The notes below the pieces were generated by a model that did not search any database, was not told the DNA's origin, and worked only from the letters and a program-made list of their open reading frames with translations. Made by a program: the position numbers and the translations under genes. From Pegoplata infirma (taxonomy: Eukaryota > Arthropoda > Insecta > Diptera > Anthomyiidae), in contig OY992540.1 of assembly GCA_963921195.1 (NCBI GenBank), positions 17,181,136 through 17,245,135 of the forward strand: a DNA stretch of 64,000 nt. Direction: 5' to 3'. Shown here in pieces: positions 21,785 through 32,580 of this stretch; position 1 is the first letter of the stretch, and every line of letters starts with the position of its first letter.

Positions 21785-22520
21785 TAGTAGACTTTGATCT
21801 CCTGATTCCAAATCTGTACTCCAAATTTTTCCATCACGTCCAGATTTTTAGTTATTCACGGTTAAAAATGCGAAAAAATACGATTTTTGCATTATTTGAA
21901 AGCCTGCACAGCAGCCATTGAGTGGAATACAAATCTGGTATAAAGCGCAAAAGTATAATTTGTCTATGGTCTCCAACATAGAAAACAATTTTTTTCTAAT
22001 TATTGCGTTTGGTTGGGTTACAATTGCGTTTTAAAATGACTCTGTTAAAATTATCAATTTTGTAAAAAAGATAAACTAAAAAAATAAATATTTTACAAAT
22101 TAAAGTTTTCTGTGTTATTTTTCGTATAAACCGGAAGATATCTTTAATGGGTTTAAAAGTCTATAAGAAAGAATGAGATTTTGTCTAAATTTTGAGCTCA
22201 TCACACTAAAGATTGATCATCTGGTTTTTGTTTTTGAGCCTTTTAAAAATGGTGCTTTTTCTAATTTTTTTCACAGTGTTTTTTTAAAATACGTGTTTGG
22301 CCAATAATAGTGCAACAACTTCAAATTTTTTTGATCATATATTTGAGATCATAGTTCAATTCAACTCTAACGCTTTATATCAGATTTTTATTCCACCCAG
22401 TGGCTGCTGTGCAGGCTTTCAAAAATGGCAAAAACCGCGTTTTTTCGCATTTTCAACCGTGAATAATTAAAATTCTAGACGTGATGGAAAAATTTGGAGC
22501 ACAGATTTGGAATCATAAAA
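21785..22520. repeat. inverted repeat, about 230-bp arms
   Basis: Left arm: CTCCTGATTCCAAATCTG, then AAAGCCTGCACAGCAGCCAT. Right arm: TGGCTGCTGTGCAGGCTTTC, then the complement of the Cs-rich start near 22500. No TSD or defined terminus was found, so element limits are uncertain. The 95-codon frame at 21537-21824 is a shadow. Confidence 0.65.
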
Positions 22521-23092
22521 AATCATTTATCTAATGAAATTTGCTCGCTTCTAATGAATTTTTTATAGATTATATGATTTGTTGAAGTATTTAAGTTGAT
22601 CTCTGTTAATATAAGTAACAAAATATTTTAAATTTCTCTTGATATTTTTTCAAAAATTTATCAAAATATCTAACATTCTTACGCCTAACAAATGTGTGGA
22701 CTTTTATTATGATGATATTTCAAGAAAACCGAAGAATAAGATGATGTACGAAAAATTTATAAAAAAATTTAATTAAAATCTTAATTACGCGTACAAATGC
22801 CATAAATTCATTAAATGCAATTCACACATACTCTCACTCTTTTTTTTTTAATATGACCACAAAATTATCATCAACTACCGCAATGTACAAACAATGTTGT
22901 AAAAAAAATATCATCATCATCATGATGATGATACTCGTACTACCAAAATAATAAAGCAACACACATACTCAACTAATTCAATTCAAACCAAGCATTAATA
23001 ATACTTGAAGGACTAGAATGAACCGAAAAATGTGATTTTGAAACAGGAGCACTTACTTTAAGTTACAAATGGGTCGAAAAATATCTAATACT
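22521..23092. other. AT-rich spacer with ATC repeat
   Basis: Contains an ATCATCATCATCATGATGATG palindromic microsatellite near 22908-22931. No gene. Confidence 0.4.
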
Positions 23093-23387
23093 ACCCAGTT
23101 GGCAAAATAAAATCACTCCTGACATACTGCTGACTCTCTCTTTATGAAATCACTGACAAAGAAAAAAAAATCACCCCTGACATACTGCTGACTCTCCCTT
23201 TATGAAATCGCTGACATCTTTCATACAATTTTTCATAATGTCACTAGTATCGGTGGCCACCAACAATTCGTTTAAACAACTGCTGACATATCATTGGGGA
23301 CATTTTGAAAAATTGTATGAAGATGTCATTAATTTTATAAAGGGAGAGTCAGCAATATGTCAGGGGTGATTTTTTTGCCCACTGGTT
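23093..23387. mobile_element. ACCCAGTTGGC-type TIR MITE
   Basis: ACCCAGTTGGCAAAATAAAA at the left and TTTTTTTGCCCACTGGTT at the right are inverted. TCACCCCTGACATACTGCTG occurs twice on the left and once inverted on the right. It shares its terminus and the GACATGTC-like words with 32581-33297. Non-coding. Confidence 0.75.
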
Positions 23388-23563
23388 AAGCCATATCAAA
23401 GTTAAACAGATAAAAATAAGATTAATGTTTGATTATTTTTTTTAATTAATTCAAATAAAATGGTGATCAATATTAAAATTTTCAAAAATTAATCTTCTTT
23501 TAGAATAATTTTTCTATTGATTAATATTTTAATTGAGCCATTGAAAAATATAATTGTAAGATG

Positions 23564-23947
23564 TAAGATGGGCACATGAGCAGATTAGTGAGTGATTCAC
23601 GCTTGAGTGTGACTTAAACAAATTTTACTCACGTGATTGTGAGTGGGGAAAAAATATGTGAGTGAGAGTGCGTGAGTAAGATTGTTGCGTGAGTAAGTGT
23701 GCGTAAGTCTATTGCGAGAGTTCGCGTTATTTATTTTCGCTTCAAATTACCTTTCGTCATGAAAAAACCAAAAAAAAATCTAAAATTTGGATAAACATTT
23801 AATTTTGTTCCAAAAAAGAAAAAAAGTAAAATTTGGCTAAACTTAAAATTTTGTCAAATATTTTTTTAGATTTTCTAAATTTTATTTTTTTGTATACATA
23901 AGAGTTTCGTGAGTGTCAGTCAAAAATCACTCACGCACCCATCTCTA
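23564..23947. mobile_element. hAT-type MITE, TAGAGATGGGC family, second copy
   Basis: TAAGATGGGCACATGAGCAG at the left (terminus mutated) and CACCCATCTCTA at the right. The GTGAGTGTGCGTGAGT arrays are as in 10814-11362. The flanking 8-bp target duplication is no longer visible. Confidence 0.8.
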
Positions 23948-24470
23948 GTGCCTACCCTCTACAATTAAAGCTCTGCAACTTAAGAAAATACATTTTTCGG
24001 CCCACCCTAATAAACTCACACAATAAAAGACGTCTATTTGTTTAAAAAAGCATTACAATGGTACTTGCATGTTGTACAAACACAATCACAAAAGTTGAAA
24101 AAAAATATTCTTAAAAGTAGGAAGTTCAAAATTGTGCATTCTGGTGTTTTTTTTTATTCTTTGTTCGCTAAATTAAAAGGCATCGTTTTCTGTAAAAGCA
24201 ACTTAGGCTTAAATTAAATTGGGAAAAATAAGAGTAAAAGCAATAAGGGTATTCACAGGAATAAGTTTGAATATGATTTTTTACAAGAAAGTAATTCACC
24301 CTTCGTCTGAACCAGCTTTAATCTCAAGTTGCAAACACTGTAAATATCTTTTTTGATTATGAATCTGGGGTGCTCCACTGCTATATTTCGACGAAAATCA
24401 AAATTTTCGCTAGAGTCGTTTTTGAAAAAAAACGCGGTCAAAAGTCTAAATATTAACATTTTAAGCTTAT
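23948..24470. other. repeat debris including a TAGGGTGGGCCG terminus
   Basis: The minus strand shows TAGGGTGGGCCGAAAAATG (24012 downward). GTGCCTACCCTCTACAATTA also appears, mutated, at 1103-1125. The 68-codon minus frame at 24253 is unsupported. Confidence 0.35.
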
Positions 24471-25344
24471 CGCGAAAATGATGAGATATGAAAAAATAAC
24501 TAAAAAATTTATTTCCCGGAAAATATGCAAAGTATGTTCAATCAAATCGTTCAATCAAATTCTTAAATTGATTTGAAGCGAATATTAATCCTTACCCATT
24601 AAGCAATACAACACATAGGAAAGAACATGAAATTGCATATTTTTAGTTTGCTTGGTCATAAGTGTTGGGTCTGTTTAGTCTAAGGAATAAGAGTGTATTC
24701 AAGTAACACAACTTTTGGAACCAATGTCTTCCGATCAGGATGAAAGTGCCACCAAGGTTAGTCTCATTGGATAGTAGTTTAGACACAATTTTTCAACGAA
24801 CTCGGTCAGAGCTTAGCTCTTTTACTTTAAGAGTTTTGTGGTCGCTTAGTGCCATGCCAGTGGGATATCATCAAAAAAAAATGTTTTTAACTTTGTAATT
24901 AAAAAAAAAAAAACAATTTTTCAATTTTTATCAGATGCACTATTAGGGGTGAGATAGTGCATGAGTTATCGATTTTGATTCGCTACACCCTCTAAGTTGG
25001 TTAGATTACAAAAAACACATAAGCCACAAAACTAGGGATTTGGGATAAGGTTATATAGCCTCATAACGTGGTCAAAGTTAGAGGTAAATGGGTAAAAAGC
25101 ATCACAACTGCCCTTGAAATGCCCCTGGAGGAGTGCAATGTGAGACGGACCGCCATTAATTTACTGCCACAACATTTTTTAGGGTGTTATAATGTTCTTA
25201 CAAAATGTAGGGTCTCATATTTTACCATCCTAGAAGGTACCATAAAGGCGGTAAGAGCTGGTTTAATAAAAAAAATTGATAAAAAATAAAAAAAATAATG
25301 CGGACCCCTTTAAGGTTAAAGACACAGGGTAGGTATTAGGGATG
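24471..25344. other. degenerate repeat, no gene
   Basis: ATGGTGCC/GGGGACCGCC-type phrases are shared loosely with 27440-27600 and 61560-61770. A short ATG frame at 24724 runs into AAG|GTTAGT but is only 11 codons and lies in repeat-like context. The 73-codon frame at 25068 is not convincing. Confidence 0.3.
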
Positions 25345-25547
25345 ACAAACGGGATTGACATTTACAAAATCCCGGGATTAGGATTTTAAAATCCCGAATC
25401 CCGGGATCCCGAGATTTTTCGGAATTTTTCGGGATCCCGGGATTTTTCGGGATTTTGGGATTTTTCGGGATTTCGGGATTTATTAAAATAAAGCTTTTTT
25501 ACGTCATATTTTTAATATTTTTTTTTCATAAATAAATATTCAATTAA
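25345..25547 (+). mobile_element. left part of an element with GGGATTTTTC arrays
   Basis: TTAGGGATGACAAACGGGAT opens it, then AATCCCGGGA and GGGATTTTTCGGGATTTC units to 25480. A similar terminus stands at 57053. The TAGGG..GACAAACGGG style recalls hAT ends, but no matching right end or target duplication was confirmed. It is interrupted by 25556-26110. Confidence 0.5.
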
Positions 25548-25555
25548 TTCATAAC

Positions 25556-26110
25556 TAGGGATGAGATTTTCATGCACTAAAAAATAGAAAATATGCGCTT
25601 AAAATATGCGCTAAAAAATTCAAAATATGCACTAAAAAACCTTAAAATATGCGCTAAAAAATAAAATGTGTGTAATAAAAATCTTGTTTTCATAGGAAAA
25701 AGTTCTTAAAAAGCAAAAAAAGCGGCTGGTTTAAATAGTAACATTTAAAACTTTATGTAAACGAGATTTTTTTAGAAGTTAAGAAAATCTAAAAAAAAAA
25801 TTAAAAATCTAAAAAAAAAATCCAAATAAATTTTTAAAATTTTAAAATAGTTTTTGAAAAAAATAAATTTCAATTTGTGTTTTTGCTAATTTATGCAAAA
25901 ATATGCACTTTAAAGTCGGAAATATGCACAAAATATGCATTTAAAATCAAAATATGCAAAAATATGCATTTTCACCAAAATATGCAAAAATATGCAATAA
26001 CAAATCAATTCCATTTTAACGCAAATTTCTTGATTCGGAAAGATAATTGGTCGATATCGTTTTTAGACTATCGACAAAAAACATGCATTTGCATGGAAAT
26101 CTCATCCCTA
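25556..26110. mobile_element. hAT-type MITE with ATATGC arrays
   Basis: TAGGGATGAGATTTTCATGC at the left and GCATGGAAATCTCATCCCTA at the right are inverted with one mismatch. The target duplication TTCATAAC (8 bp) is at 25548-25555 and 26111-26118. 555 bp. Subterminal arrays of AAAATATGCGCT (left) and AAAATATGCAAAAATATGC (right). The 83-codon frame (25877-26128) is read out of the array and rejected. Confidence 0.92.
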
Positions 26111-27293
26111 TTCATAACCATTGAATAATTATCGTAAAGTTTTACATATTTAGCACAGAAAAACCGAAAATTTAGGAACAACTATGACCTCAAATCGAAC
26201 AAATATGACCTCAAATTTGAGCGATGTCCGTCTGTGAAAAACGCGATGCAGTAGAATTCAAAAGATTAGAAAATATTTTTTTTTCTGTCTACCTCTTTTG
26301 TAGACGTGGATATAAAATATTTGTTTAAATAATGATAAAATTGTATTAATAAATTTGTTACAACTTCTCGCGAGGGAATGGTGTCCCCCAATGTCCTCTG
26401 CCGATACAAAATTTTTATTAATTGGTAGGCGAATCGCATTTTAAGTTTCCTTCCCGTTGCGATAAATGTTTACCAATGCATTTAAATAGCTTAAGTAACA
26501 GAATTTTGTCGTTATTTATATGATTTTTTATATATACGCCCACAAAAAGGGGCGGGACGAGAAAAATTGCATTTTCTGGGTAGTTGCAACTTAAAAATGT
26601 GTCATTTATTATCAAAAGTATAAATTGGTAAAAAAATTTGGGTTTTCAGAGGCTGTTTTGGTTCTTAAAGGGGGAAATTTTCCCCTCATCCGCTTTTACT
26701 CATTTACGAACTAAAACTGTTAAAAAGAAACAGATGGATTACTTAATGATCCCTTAATTAAACTCTCGGCAAAATTTAACTGCTTCTTAAAAATGTTGGC
26801 ATATGCATAAATCGGCAGCTAACTGCATATTAGGGTGAAGAAAATTTTCCTTTGTTCGAATTTTAAAATCATCGTGGGCGGAATAGTTGCCTTTTAGGGT
26901 CAATATTTTTACAAAAAAACATTGGACCCTAGGATTCCTTTTTAGACATGAAAATCGGAAAGTTTCAAACAAAGTAAAAAAATGTTTCACTTTGTTCGGA
27001 ATTTTCCGATTTTCAAGTCAAAAAAGAAACCCAAAGACATTGTCCTGCAGGTTCCATATTGACCCTTAAAGTAATCAAGTCTGACTCCGACGATTTTTAA
27101 ATTCAAAAAAGGGAAAATTTGCTCCACCCTCCTGTATATTAAGTAATACGACCTAAAAACTAAATTATACTCTAAAAGAGTAAGAGAATTTAAGCCCAAC
27201 ATGCCTCATTTGAAAGATAATTAAAACACCTTTTAAACGATATACATTTTGTTACCATCGGACAACAAACACTGAAGAAATAGTCAATTTTTA
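26111..27293. other. interior of the interrupted GGGATTTTTC element and DINE-like debris
   Basis: Contains DINE-like words (CAGAGGCTGTTTTGGTTCTT, GGGGGAAATTTTCCCC near 26650-26690) and a local inverted repeat: GTTCGAATTTTAAAATC/GGACCCTAGGATTCC around 26850-26960 versus AGGTTCCATATTGACCC (27047). No gene supported. Confidence 0.35.
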
Positions 27294-27440
27294 TTACAAA
27301 ATTTGACAAAAAAAATCCCGAAATCCCGGGATTTTTCGGGACTTGTCAATCCCGGAAAATCCCGAAAAATCCCGGGATTGAAAAAATAAATCCCGGGATT
27401 CGGGATTTGTCAATCCCGAAATTTGTAATTTGTCAATTAC
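27294..27440 (-). repeat. GGGATTTTTC array
   Basis: AATCCCGGGATTTTTCGGGA, CTTGTCAATCCCGGAAAATC and related units. On the minus strand this mirrors 25360-25490 and may be the right side of that element. Confidence 0.6.
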
Positions 27441-27610
27441 AAAAAATAAAAAAAAAATGTATGGGGACCGCCTTAACAATTAGAGATAGAGGGTAGGTGT
27501 GTTCACAGAAAATGTTTGGACTAAAAAATGTTGTGGGTCGGTAATACATTTTGGTGATCTAAGGGCACTATTAGGGCAGTTAAAGCGGTTGGAGCAAATT
27601 TAAAAAAATT
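27441..27610 (+). repeat. GGGGACCGCCTTAACA repeat, left part
   Basis: GTATGGGGACCGCCTTAACA, GATAGAGGGTAGGTGTGT and GGGTCGGTAATACATTTTGG. The first two phrases recur at 61729-61770. The repeat is interrupted by 27611-28606 and continues at 28609. Confidence 0.6.
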
Positions 27611-27871
27611 ACACTCAAAGAAAAAGCTTCTTCATATTGATGAAAAGTAACATCAATATGATGAAATGTTACATCATTTTTCGTCCAATGTAACTTGTCA
27701 TCAATATGATGAAGCGGTGTCATCAATAACATTTTTTATTTGAAAAATAAGAAGAAAAATAAGAAAAAATTTTTTTTTGTTATTTGATTTTATTTAATTT
27801 ATTTTTATTAGCCTACATTTGTTTGTTTATTTTCTAATTTTTAAAAACTTACATCTTTTTTTCGTATCCAC

Positions 27872-27932
27872 CGAGATTAGAACGCCGTACCTCTTGTTTG
27901 TTGGGCTTAGCCTCTAGCCACTGACCTACAGC
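27872..27932 (-). ncRNA. tRNA-like module
   Basis: On the minus strand TAGGTCAGTGG matches the A box (TGGCNNAGTGG) at 9 of 11 positions, and CGTTCTAATCTC resembles a B box about 40 bp later. The sequence between (AACAAACAAGAGG) could be an anticodon-arm relic. Confidence 0.5.
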
Positions 27933-28223
27933 ATGACAATACATAATACCAATAAAAGCCGTTTTGTTTGTTGTGTGTTAATAATAACGCTAAAAGTTTG
28001 TGCGTAACTATGCTTTGCTAAAAGCAGTGAGAGGGAAAGAGAGGGATATTGTACATTCATAAAATGTTTGAGTCTTTACAAATTCCCATAAACAAACGTT
28101 TAAAAACATGTTTATATACATATTATACATTGTATATAACGAAAAATGTTGAGTCTTCACAATTACATATTAGAAAACGTTATCTAACTAAGTAGCGGTG
28201 CGAGAATTTTGTCTATAGTTGGC

Positions 28224-28295
28224 TGAACTAGCTAAGGCGTCGACAATAAACACTGCAACTTGGGGAACGTGGGTTCAAGTACCAGCCGGGCAGGA
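28224..28295 (+). ncRNA. tRNA-like module
   Basis: TAGTTGGCTGAACTAGCTAA in the A-box region and GTGGGTTCAAGTACCAGCC as a T-arm/B box with one extra base. It is followed by GGGCAGG and a long T run that could terminate pol III. Confidence 0.5.
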
Positions 28296-28606
28296 CTTTT
28301 TTTTTAATTTTTTTTTTTTTTTGTTTTTTTTTTATTTTTTAATATTTTTTTAATATATTTATTTATTATTTTTATTTATTTTAACATTAATTTAATTATT
28401 TACAAAAAAAAACATTTGAAAGGCATATTATGACACTTTTTGATGACATGATGAAATGTGTCATCACTTGTTTTTTCAATTTGGATGACATGTTTCATCA
28501 TATAGAAGAAACTCTTCGTCAATATGATGAAATTTGTCATCAAAATTGATGACAGCAAGTGATGAAACCGTATCATCAATATGATGAAGCATTTTTCTTT
28601 GAGTGT

Positions 28607-29333
28607 ACGTTTTGTGTGGGAGCCCCCTTAGAAATTGGAGATATGGTATTAGTTTGTTCCAAAGAAATGTTAAGACGTAAAAATTAATGGGGGTCGGTCT
28701 TATAAATGACCCCTCTATGACGCACCATTGGAGCAGTAGTAATGATTTTAAGATTGGAAAATTACAATAAATTTTTTTCAAAAAATTTTAAAAAAATAGT
28801 AATAATCGTTATCCCGCGATCCTCCAGGGCAAAAAATTTGTAGAAACGATAGAAGTTTTACACAAAAAAATTTCAAAAAAATCGAAGAGTACAAACGTTT
28901 TCAAAAATGAGATTTAAATTTTAAAACTTAAAAGTCGCATACTAGAGGACTTTTAAGAATTTTGTGGGTTTTTTTTTTAAAGTACGTAAAAAACAAAGAT
29001 TTTGGAAAAAAAATAATTTTGACCATTATAGAAGAAGTTATGATTAAAAGAAGTTTGAGTAAAGGATTAAACTACCAATTTTTCAAAATTCGATATCTTT
29101 TGAACGGGTCATCAAAAAGATCTGAAAATTTACCACGAAGGAGTTTTCGAAGGGTACTAAAAACTGTAAGCAAATTGGGAAAATCTAAAAAAAAAAATTT
29201 TTCAAAGTGTCCGATGTCTCATGGAATGCCCCATATATAGTTTATGGGGTTCCCAACCGATATTTCGATGCGTTATACAATGACAAGGTGATTAAAGCCC
29301 CATACTGTAGTTGGAGGGTATAAAAATAGAAAA
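28607..29333 (+). repeat. GTGGGAGCCCCC repeat, copy 1
   Basis: Nearly identical to 61771-62470: TTTGTGTGGGAGCCCCCTTA, ATTAATGGGGGTCGGTCTTA, GACGCACCATTGGAGCAGTA, TTGAACGGGTCATCAAAAAG and CATGGAATGCCCCATATATA. It ends as a DINE-like element does (GATATTTCGATGCGTTA, GTTGGAGGGTATAAAAA). The matching 92- and 82-codon frames in the two copies carry indels between them and look like shared repeat, not a gene. Confidence 0.75.
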
Positions 29334-30807
29334 TGCTAAATTCAAAAAAATTTTGAAAATATAAAAAAAAATCACTAATTTCCTAAAAAAAAAATCTGAA
29401 AATTTAGGAAAATTCTAAAATAAATCATGAAAATTTTGGAAAAATTTAGAAAAATTCAGATAAATTAAAAAAAAAATAGAGAAAGTCAGAAAAAATAAAA
29501 ATAAAATCAGGGAAAGTCACCGATGACGTCGATTTTGGTTAAGAATCAGTTGAGCCGTAATTAAAATTTTTATTAATACAATTAAAAATTAAATAAAATT
29601 ACATCAGTTGCTAAAACAGTGGTTAGTTACAAAGTTCAAGTTCAAACTAAATTTTATTCAATTAATTATTTCAACTAAAATTTTAATTAAAACGCGACTG
29701 AATAAAACATAATTGAATTTAAACAATGAATTCCCTTATTATTTATTTAGAAAATATTTCTTCTAACCATATAGTCTGGCCTGTGATTTTTATCAACAAA
29801 TTCATTCATATCATTAATAAAAAAAAATATATTAATGTACTCTTTTTGGTTTGGTATTACATTCATCCATATTTTGTTTTTAAGTACAAATTCTAGCTTT
29901 TGAAATCATTTCAATTGAATTTTTTTCTAATTTCAAAATTGCATCATAACGAAAGCATTTTTATTAGAAGTGTAGTTAGATGGCTTGATTCTAATAGACA
30001 TTCAAACAGTATTTCAAGATTCGAGTGCCACTGTCATTTAAAGTTTAATTTAAATTTATGACCATTTATTAGCTTTGGCTTTTGTATCTTTTTTAGTTTT
30101 AATTTTTTTTTTTTTAATATTAAAATGTATTTTTATATGGTTGTTTATTAGTTTTATATGATTCAAAATTGTTTCATTTGAAATGTTTATGAACAATTCT
30201 AATTAATGTTCGTTCTCTGATTATTAAGAAATCTTTTTTTTTCGAAAATAAAAATAAATGACAAATATTTTATTTTTTAAGATTTTCTTTCGTTCTTTCG
30301 AAATTAAATTGTTTTATGATTTCATTTAAAAGTTCAAATAATGTAATTTGTTACGCATGCTAATAATTTAATGAGTTAATTTAATTTTTAAATACTGAAA
30401 GTTTAAAGGAAGTTTTATGAATGAATCAATATAGAAATTTAATCTAATTTGAAAGAAAATCTACGTTTGGCAACTTATCAATTTAATGAATATTTTTACA
30501 ACTTTAACATATTTTTTTGTGTTGTTTTAATAAAAAATTTTCTATTTCATCTTAATAATTTTGTCTGGCACTTTTCTTAATTCAGTTGTATAATTTTTGT
30601 AATTAATTAAAAATTTTCGTAAGATCTACCGTCACCTAAAACAAATTTTTTGTGTACACATATTCTGCATTATTTTGTGGGTGTTGTGTTTTTTTTTTTT
30701 GTAAACCGTACACCAATTTATTTGTCATACCCAATTAAATTTATAGAATTACTCATTTTTAGTTTTTTTCAAAATGTAATTCTTTTATTTTCAATATATT
30801 TGTACAC
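29334..30807. other. AT-rich non-coding stretch
   Basis: About 1.5 kb. Around 29560-29710 AATTAAAATTTTTATTAA and ATTTTAATTAAAACGCG suggest an eroded ACACAG-type element. The rest shows no repeat partner or gene and looks like intron. Confidence 0.4.
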
Positions 30808-32542
30808 ACGGTGAGCCTCAGCAATGTTTAGGTTCAACTTTAGTGTCGACGAAAATTGTAAACGCAGTTCGATTTCTACTTGATTAGATGTCACAAAACT
30901 GTTAACAGCGAAATCGTAGCTGCTAGCATTCGCGAGATATCGCGAAATTAGTGTTTTTGTATTTTCTAAAATTTTGACAATGAAGTTTTTTAAATATCTT
31001 CAAAAACTGAGTATGCAGTTTTAATTGTATTTACATATTTAAAGGTCACAAAACATCGAAATCATATCTTCTCAATTTCGCGAGAAATCGCAAAATTCAA
31101 AAAAAAAATAAAAAATTGGAAAAAAATATTTTTTGCGTAAATTAGAAGTCAAGATATTGATTTGAGCAGTTTTACCACCTTTAACCATATAAAATTTAAA
31201 CTGCATATAATATATTTGTCGTTTCTTGGCTTTTTTTCTTTATTTTAGACACTAAAGAAAAAATAAATTAATTAATATAAAAGCTAATTTTGCAATTTCT
31301 CGGGAAATTGATCATCTATAATTTTTATATAAGGGTTCAAGTTAAAAAAATGCAGAAGAAAAATTGAATTTCTAAAAATTATAGACATTTCTGGTATTTC
31401 CCATACCGGTTTCAAACACCCCAGTTAGTGTCATCATCAGTAGGATTTTAAATGTCGGTTTGTCCTGTTAATGAAAACTGTTTTTTATATATGTGAATAT
31501 TTATAGTTTCTACAGAATAAAATTTGACAGTTTCCAACACTACAATTCTATTTCTAGCAATCTCAACCTCACTTCATACTTTCTTTCAACTTTTTTGTCT
31601 CTTACATTATTTTGCAAGTGTTTTTTTTTTTTAATTTTTATGCTTGCAGTTTTGTCAACTTTAATAACCTCGAATTCAAACTGCATACCACATTTTTGTC
31701 GTTAGTTGAAGTAAATGTTTTTACAGACCAAAAATAACACAAAGTAATGAATAAATTGTAGTTTAGCTAGTTTTTTAGCGATATCTCGAAGAATTGAGCA
31801 GTTAGAATTTAAATGTTAACATCCTTATCTCCTTTAATCAATAGCAAATCAAACTGCATTTCGTGTTTTTTTTTAACAATTTTAAAGAAACTTCTTTTTT
31901 TAATCAAAACAAGAAATACCCCCAAAAAGCTGTTTTTCGCTATTTCTCGCGAAAGCGAGCATTTATAATTTTTTTGTGGGCAGTTTAAATTTCTTCCAAC
32001 ATGCTCAAATCAAACTGCATACCACTTTTTTTATTATTTCTAAAGAACCGGTTGTAAAACATAAATAAATAATAAAAAAAAAAAATTGTATAATAACGCG
32101 ATATATCGCGAAATTTACCACCTACAATTTCGATGTCAACAGCTGTGTGACCTTTGATCAAGCACAAGTAAAACTGTATACCATGTTTTTACGAAATTGT
32201 AAACAAACTTATCTAAAGGTAAAAAACGAAAACAAAAACAGAAAAAAATTAATTTCGCGATTCTCGCGAACTAAAGAAGATAGGACTTTGATGTTTACTG
32301 TTTTGTGACCTTTAAATAAGTACAATTAAAACTGTATACTCAGTTTTCGAAAATATTTAAAAAACTTCAATGTCAAAATTTTAAAAAATGCAAAAACACT
32401 AATTTCGCTTCTTCTCGCTAATACGAGCAGCTACGATTTCGCTGTTAAAAGTTTTGTGACATTTAATCTTGTAGAAATCGAACTGCGCTTTCACTTTTCG
32501 TCGACACTAAAGTTCAACCTGAACATCGCTGAGGCTCACCGT
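30808..32542. mobile_element. foldback element, ACGGTGAGCC family, full length
   Basis: ACGGTGAGCCTCAGCAATG at the left and CATCGCTGAGGCTCACCGT at the right are inverted, with arms of at least 170 bp sharing TTTAGTGTCGACGAAAA and TGTTAACAGCGAAATCG. The interior is a series of about 150-bp units, each with a CGCGA..TCGCG near-palindrome (for example about 30931, 31078, 31938, 32093, 32257), a TGCAGTTT..AATT phrase and an ACTGTTAACA phrase. The units of the right half are inverted relative to the left half. No transposase. No target duplication could be defined. Confidence 0.85.
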
Positions 32543-32580
32543 TTACAATCATACCTATAATGTTTTATATTTTCATTATT

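Larger units (their letters stand above)
27611..28606. mobile_element. TIR element with two tRNA-like modules
   Basis: ACACTCAAAGAAAAAGCTTC at the left and GCATTTTTCTTTGAGTGT at the right are inverted. The arms are built of TCATCAATATGATGAA palindromes (27640-27730; 28440-28590). The middle of about 700 bp carries one tRNA-like module on the minus strand (27872-27932) and one on the plus strand (28224-28295). A long T/A-rich run (28296-28400) follows the second. No coding. Frame 28476-28781 is a shadow of the arm. Confidence 0.8.

Noticed and set aside
24724..24756. Short ATG frame MSSDQDESATK ending at AAG|GTTAGT
   Set aside because: Only 11 codons, in repeat-like context, with no supporting upstream or downstream exon.
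25877..26128. 83-codon frame in the ATATGCA array
   Set aside because: Low-complexity reading of the array. The element is a MITE with exact ends.
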